Positions 4,286 to 5,773 of a stretch of DNA of 5,773 nucleotides are shown here, piece after piece (positions within the stretch are counted from its first letter, which is position 1; the number at the start of each line of letters is the position of its first letter). Both the position numbers and the translations under genes were made by a program. Source of the DNA: Thermoplasmata archaeon. Lineage in GTDB: Archaea > Thermoplasmatota > Thermoplasmata > Thermoplasmatales > Thermoplasmataceae. The notes under the pieces were generated by a model. It was not told where the DNA came from, did not search any database, and saw nothing but the letters and a program-made list of their open reading frames with translations. The stretch lies in contig JAJYZU010000074.1 in assembly GCA_021799755.1 (NCBI GenBank), positions 1-5,773 of the forward strand, read 5' to 3'.

Positions 4286-5722
4286 TTATTCCTTCCTCCG
4301 CTTCATATTCTTCATGTATTCAATGTTGGCAAACATTGCCTCGTTCCCCAGTTTGGATAGCATCACAGCGCCGGCTGCGCTCTGGAGACCTTTCTTGCAG
4401 TAGAGCAGGTATTTCTTTCCTGGATTCTCTGAAGAGAATCTGGTGAGATCATTGAGACTTAGTGAAATAGCGCCTGGATAATGCCACTGATTATAGTCCT
4501 CCTTGTTTCTCAGATCGATTATGAAGTCCGGAGATTCAATGGTGGTTTTTGCAGCATTTTCTCTGACCAACTGATCATGATACTGTCCAATCTCTGACCC
4601 CCTGAGAACTGTTTCACCCGCCAAAATATTTTCAATCATCTGATCCGAGACTATATCCTTATCAAGCTGATCAGGCCGAATTTTTGTGATAGGATTTTTT
4701 GCAAATATTGAACAGAATTCACCCAGGCTCTCCATGGGGAGCGCTCCGATTTTGCTGCATTTCAACGTTATCTCATCCTTATCCATCCCAACCAGCGGCC
4801 TGAAAACAGGCACATGAATTGACATGCTCAGTGAATAAAGGTTTTCGACTGTCTGGGAAGATACCTGACCGATTGATTCACCGGTCACAATACCGTAAGA
4901 CCCTGACTCGTTGGATATCCTTTCTGCAAGCCTGTAAAGTACCTTTTTGAATGACACGTTTGGATAAGTGAATAGCTGGCTGTCGTTGAGACTCTGGACT
5001 ATCACCGATCCATCGACAATATGTACGTAAGGGTCGTAGCCGTTGCACCACCTGTCACAGAATCTGATAAGCTGTTCTGTGAACTCTATGGTGTCCACGG
5101 GATGTGCAAGAGATACGAATACAATGTCAGCAGGACAACCTCTTTTCATAATCATCCATGTTGCGACCGGCGAATCTATGCCGCCGGACATGAGAGATAC
5201 CACTTTTCCCTGTGAACCAAGTGGAAGACCTCCGGGACCACGATTTATGTTATCAAAATAGTATGCCTTTTTCTTTCGTATCTCAATGAATATCCTGACC
5301 TCCGGATTCTTGATGGAAACTCCTGAAGAATACGGGAAAAGTGCACCCCCTACCTCCCTTTCCACATCGATCGAGGTGAATTGATGTTCACCGAACCTCC
5401 TGACACGCACAACAAATTTTTTCCCTGATACTTCAGCACTGAATTTCTCCTTTGCGTGTGAGATTATGTCCTCCAGAGAATTGAAATCCGTCTCCTCAGC
5501 ATAAGAAAACGACTTGATGCCAAAAATGCCTGAGATGCACTCAGACACCTCAGGGGTACTGGCATCACTGTAGAGAAATATCCTTCCCGATTCTTTTCTG
5601 ATTTCCGCGGAAATATTTTTTTTCCTCAGTTTCTCCGTCAGATTGGCGATGAGTCTGCCCTCCATCTGAGATCTTGCCCTTGGGCCTTTCAGTCCAAGTT
5701 CGGAGTAGCGAATTATGAACAC
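4286..5722 (-). CDS. thiI: tRNA 4-thiouridine synthetase ThiI with C-terminal rhodanese domain
   Basis: This 478-residue protein is a full-length, E. coli-type ThiI (the E. coli enzyme is 482 residues), which adenylates tRNA U8 and inserts sulfur to form s4U; in some organisms it also feeds thiamine thiazole synthesis. Domains in order are the N-terminal ferredoxin-like domain (1-75), THUMP (about 76-165, with VRVRRFGEHQFTSIDVER), the PP-loop ATPase domain (about 170-345, with SGGIDS at 179-184 and GESIGQVSSQT at 281-291), and a rhodanese domain (about 390-478). C337 in GEFCSIF matches E. coli Cys344. C442 in the loop YCKKGLQSA matches the persulfide-carrying Cys456. Most archaeal ThiI proteins lack the rhodanese domain. 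Translation starts at GTG, set by AAGGTGAT eight bases upstream; an overlapping ATG (5724) stops after three codons. The stop is 2 bases from that of the LOG-like gene. Confidence 0.96.
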   Translation of the reverse strand: MFIIRYSELGLKGPRARSQMEGRLIANLTEKLRKKNISAEIRKESGRIFLYSDASTPEVSECISGIFGIKSFSYAEETDFNSLEDIISHAKEKFSAEVSGKKFVVRVRRFGEHQFTSIDVEREVGGALFPYSSGVSIKNPEVRIFIEIRKKKAYYFDNINRGPGGLPLGSQGKVVSLMSGGIDSPVATWMIMKRGCPADIVFVSLAHPVDTIEFTEQLIRFCDRWCNGYDPYVHIVDGSVIVQSLNDSQLFTYPNVSFKKVLYRLAERISNESGSYGIVTGESIGQVSSQTVENLYSLSMSIHVPVFRPLVGMDKDEITLKCSKIGALPMESLGEFCSIFAKNPITKIRPDQLDKDIVSDQMIENILAGETVLRGSEIGQYHDQLVRENAAKTTIESPDFIIDLRNKEDYNQWHYPGAISLSLNDLTRFSSENPGKKYLLYCKKGLQSAAGAVMLSKLGNEAMFANIEYMKNMKRRKE

Positions 5723-5730
5723 ATGCCCGA

Positions 5731-5738
5731 ATCACCTT
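5731..5738 (-). promoter_or_regulatory. Shine-Dalgarno site deciding the GTG start of thiI
   Basis: The minus strand reads AAGGTGAT, a strong match to the 16S anti-Shine-Dalgarno sequence, eight bases before the GTG. The out-of-frame ATG between them would encode only three residues. A strong site here, unlike the leaderless genes elsewhere in the window, hints at a longer leader or an upstream operon partner beyond the right edge. No convincing TATA box at a usable distance is visible in the remaining 35 bases. Confidence 0.75.
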
Positions 5739-5773
5739 CTGTTAAATTAGTTATGTGATCAATTTGTTTTTGC

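Noticed and set aside
5021..5261. Two plus-strand frames of 64 and 72 codons inside thiI
   Set aside because: They overlap the conserved PP-loop region of thiI, and nothing supports them as coding.
1..5773. CRISPR array, insertion sequence, toxin-antitoxin or phage defence system
   Set aside because: I saw no direct repeat series, transposase, nuclease or phage-like protein. All well-supported genes have housekeeping-type families.

Overview
The window looks like an ordinary housekeeping stretch from a euryarchaeon, most probably of the order Thermoplasmatales. The evidence is a UPF0147 gene (an archaea-only family), an archaeal-type TrmI, a tRNA-Tyr with the archaeal C1-G72 pair and an intron after position 37, and A/T-rich TATA-type boxes about 25-30 bases before several start codons. 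Some genes lack a Shine-Dalgarno site and appear leaderless; others carry GGTGAT- or GGAGGT-type sites. The order is an inference from gene content, since no rRNA gene is present.

Layout from left to right. At the left edge lies the start of a probable helix-turn-helix regulator (minus, cut by the edge). Next is a two-gene minus-strand operon: a stand-alone Lrp/AsnC effector-binding (RAM) domain protein followed by UPF0147, 4 bases apart. An inverted repeat that could be an operator lies in the operon's promoter region. Then comes an intron-containing tRNA-Tyr(GTA) gene on the plus strand with its own TATA box. It converges on a 390-residue radical SAM enzyme of unknown substrate on the minus strand. 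A 180-base intergenic segment follows, with a weak C/D-box-like pattern. Then trmI (tRNA m1A57/m1A58 methyltransferase) and a single-domain rhodanese lie on the minus strand. Divergent from the rhodanese is a LOG-like Rossmann protein (TIGR00725-like) on the plus strand, and it ends 2 bases from the stop of thiI (minus). ThiI here has a C-terminal rhodanese domain.

The clearest theme is tRNA maturation and sulfur transfer. The window encodes a tRNA and two tRNA-modifying enzymes. The tRNA-Tyr itself has U8 (the ThiI s4U site) and A57-A58 (the archaeal TrmI sites). The rhodanese and the ThiI rhodanese domain are both persulfide-carrying modules. No CRISPR array, transposase, phage gene or clear defence system was seen. 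The least explained items are the radical SAM enzyme, the imperfect bulge-helix-bulge at the tRNA intron, the inverted repeat upstream of the Lrp-like gene, and the 2384-2532 intergenic segment.
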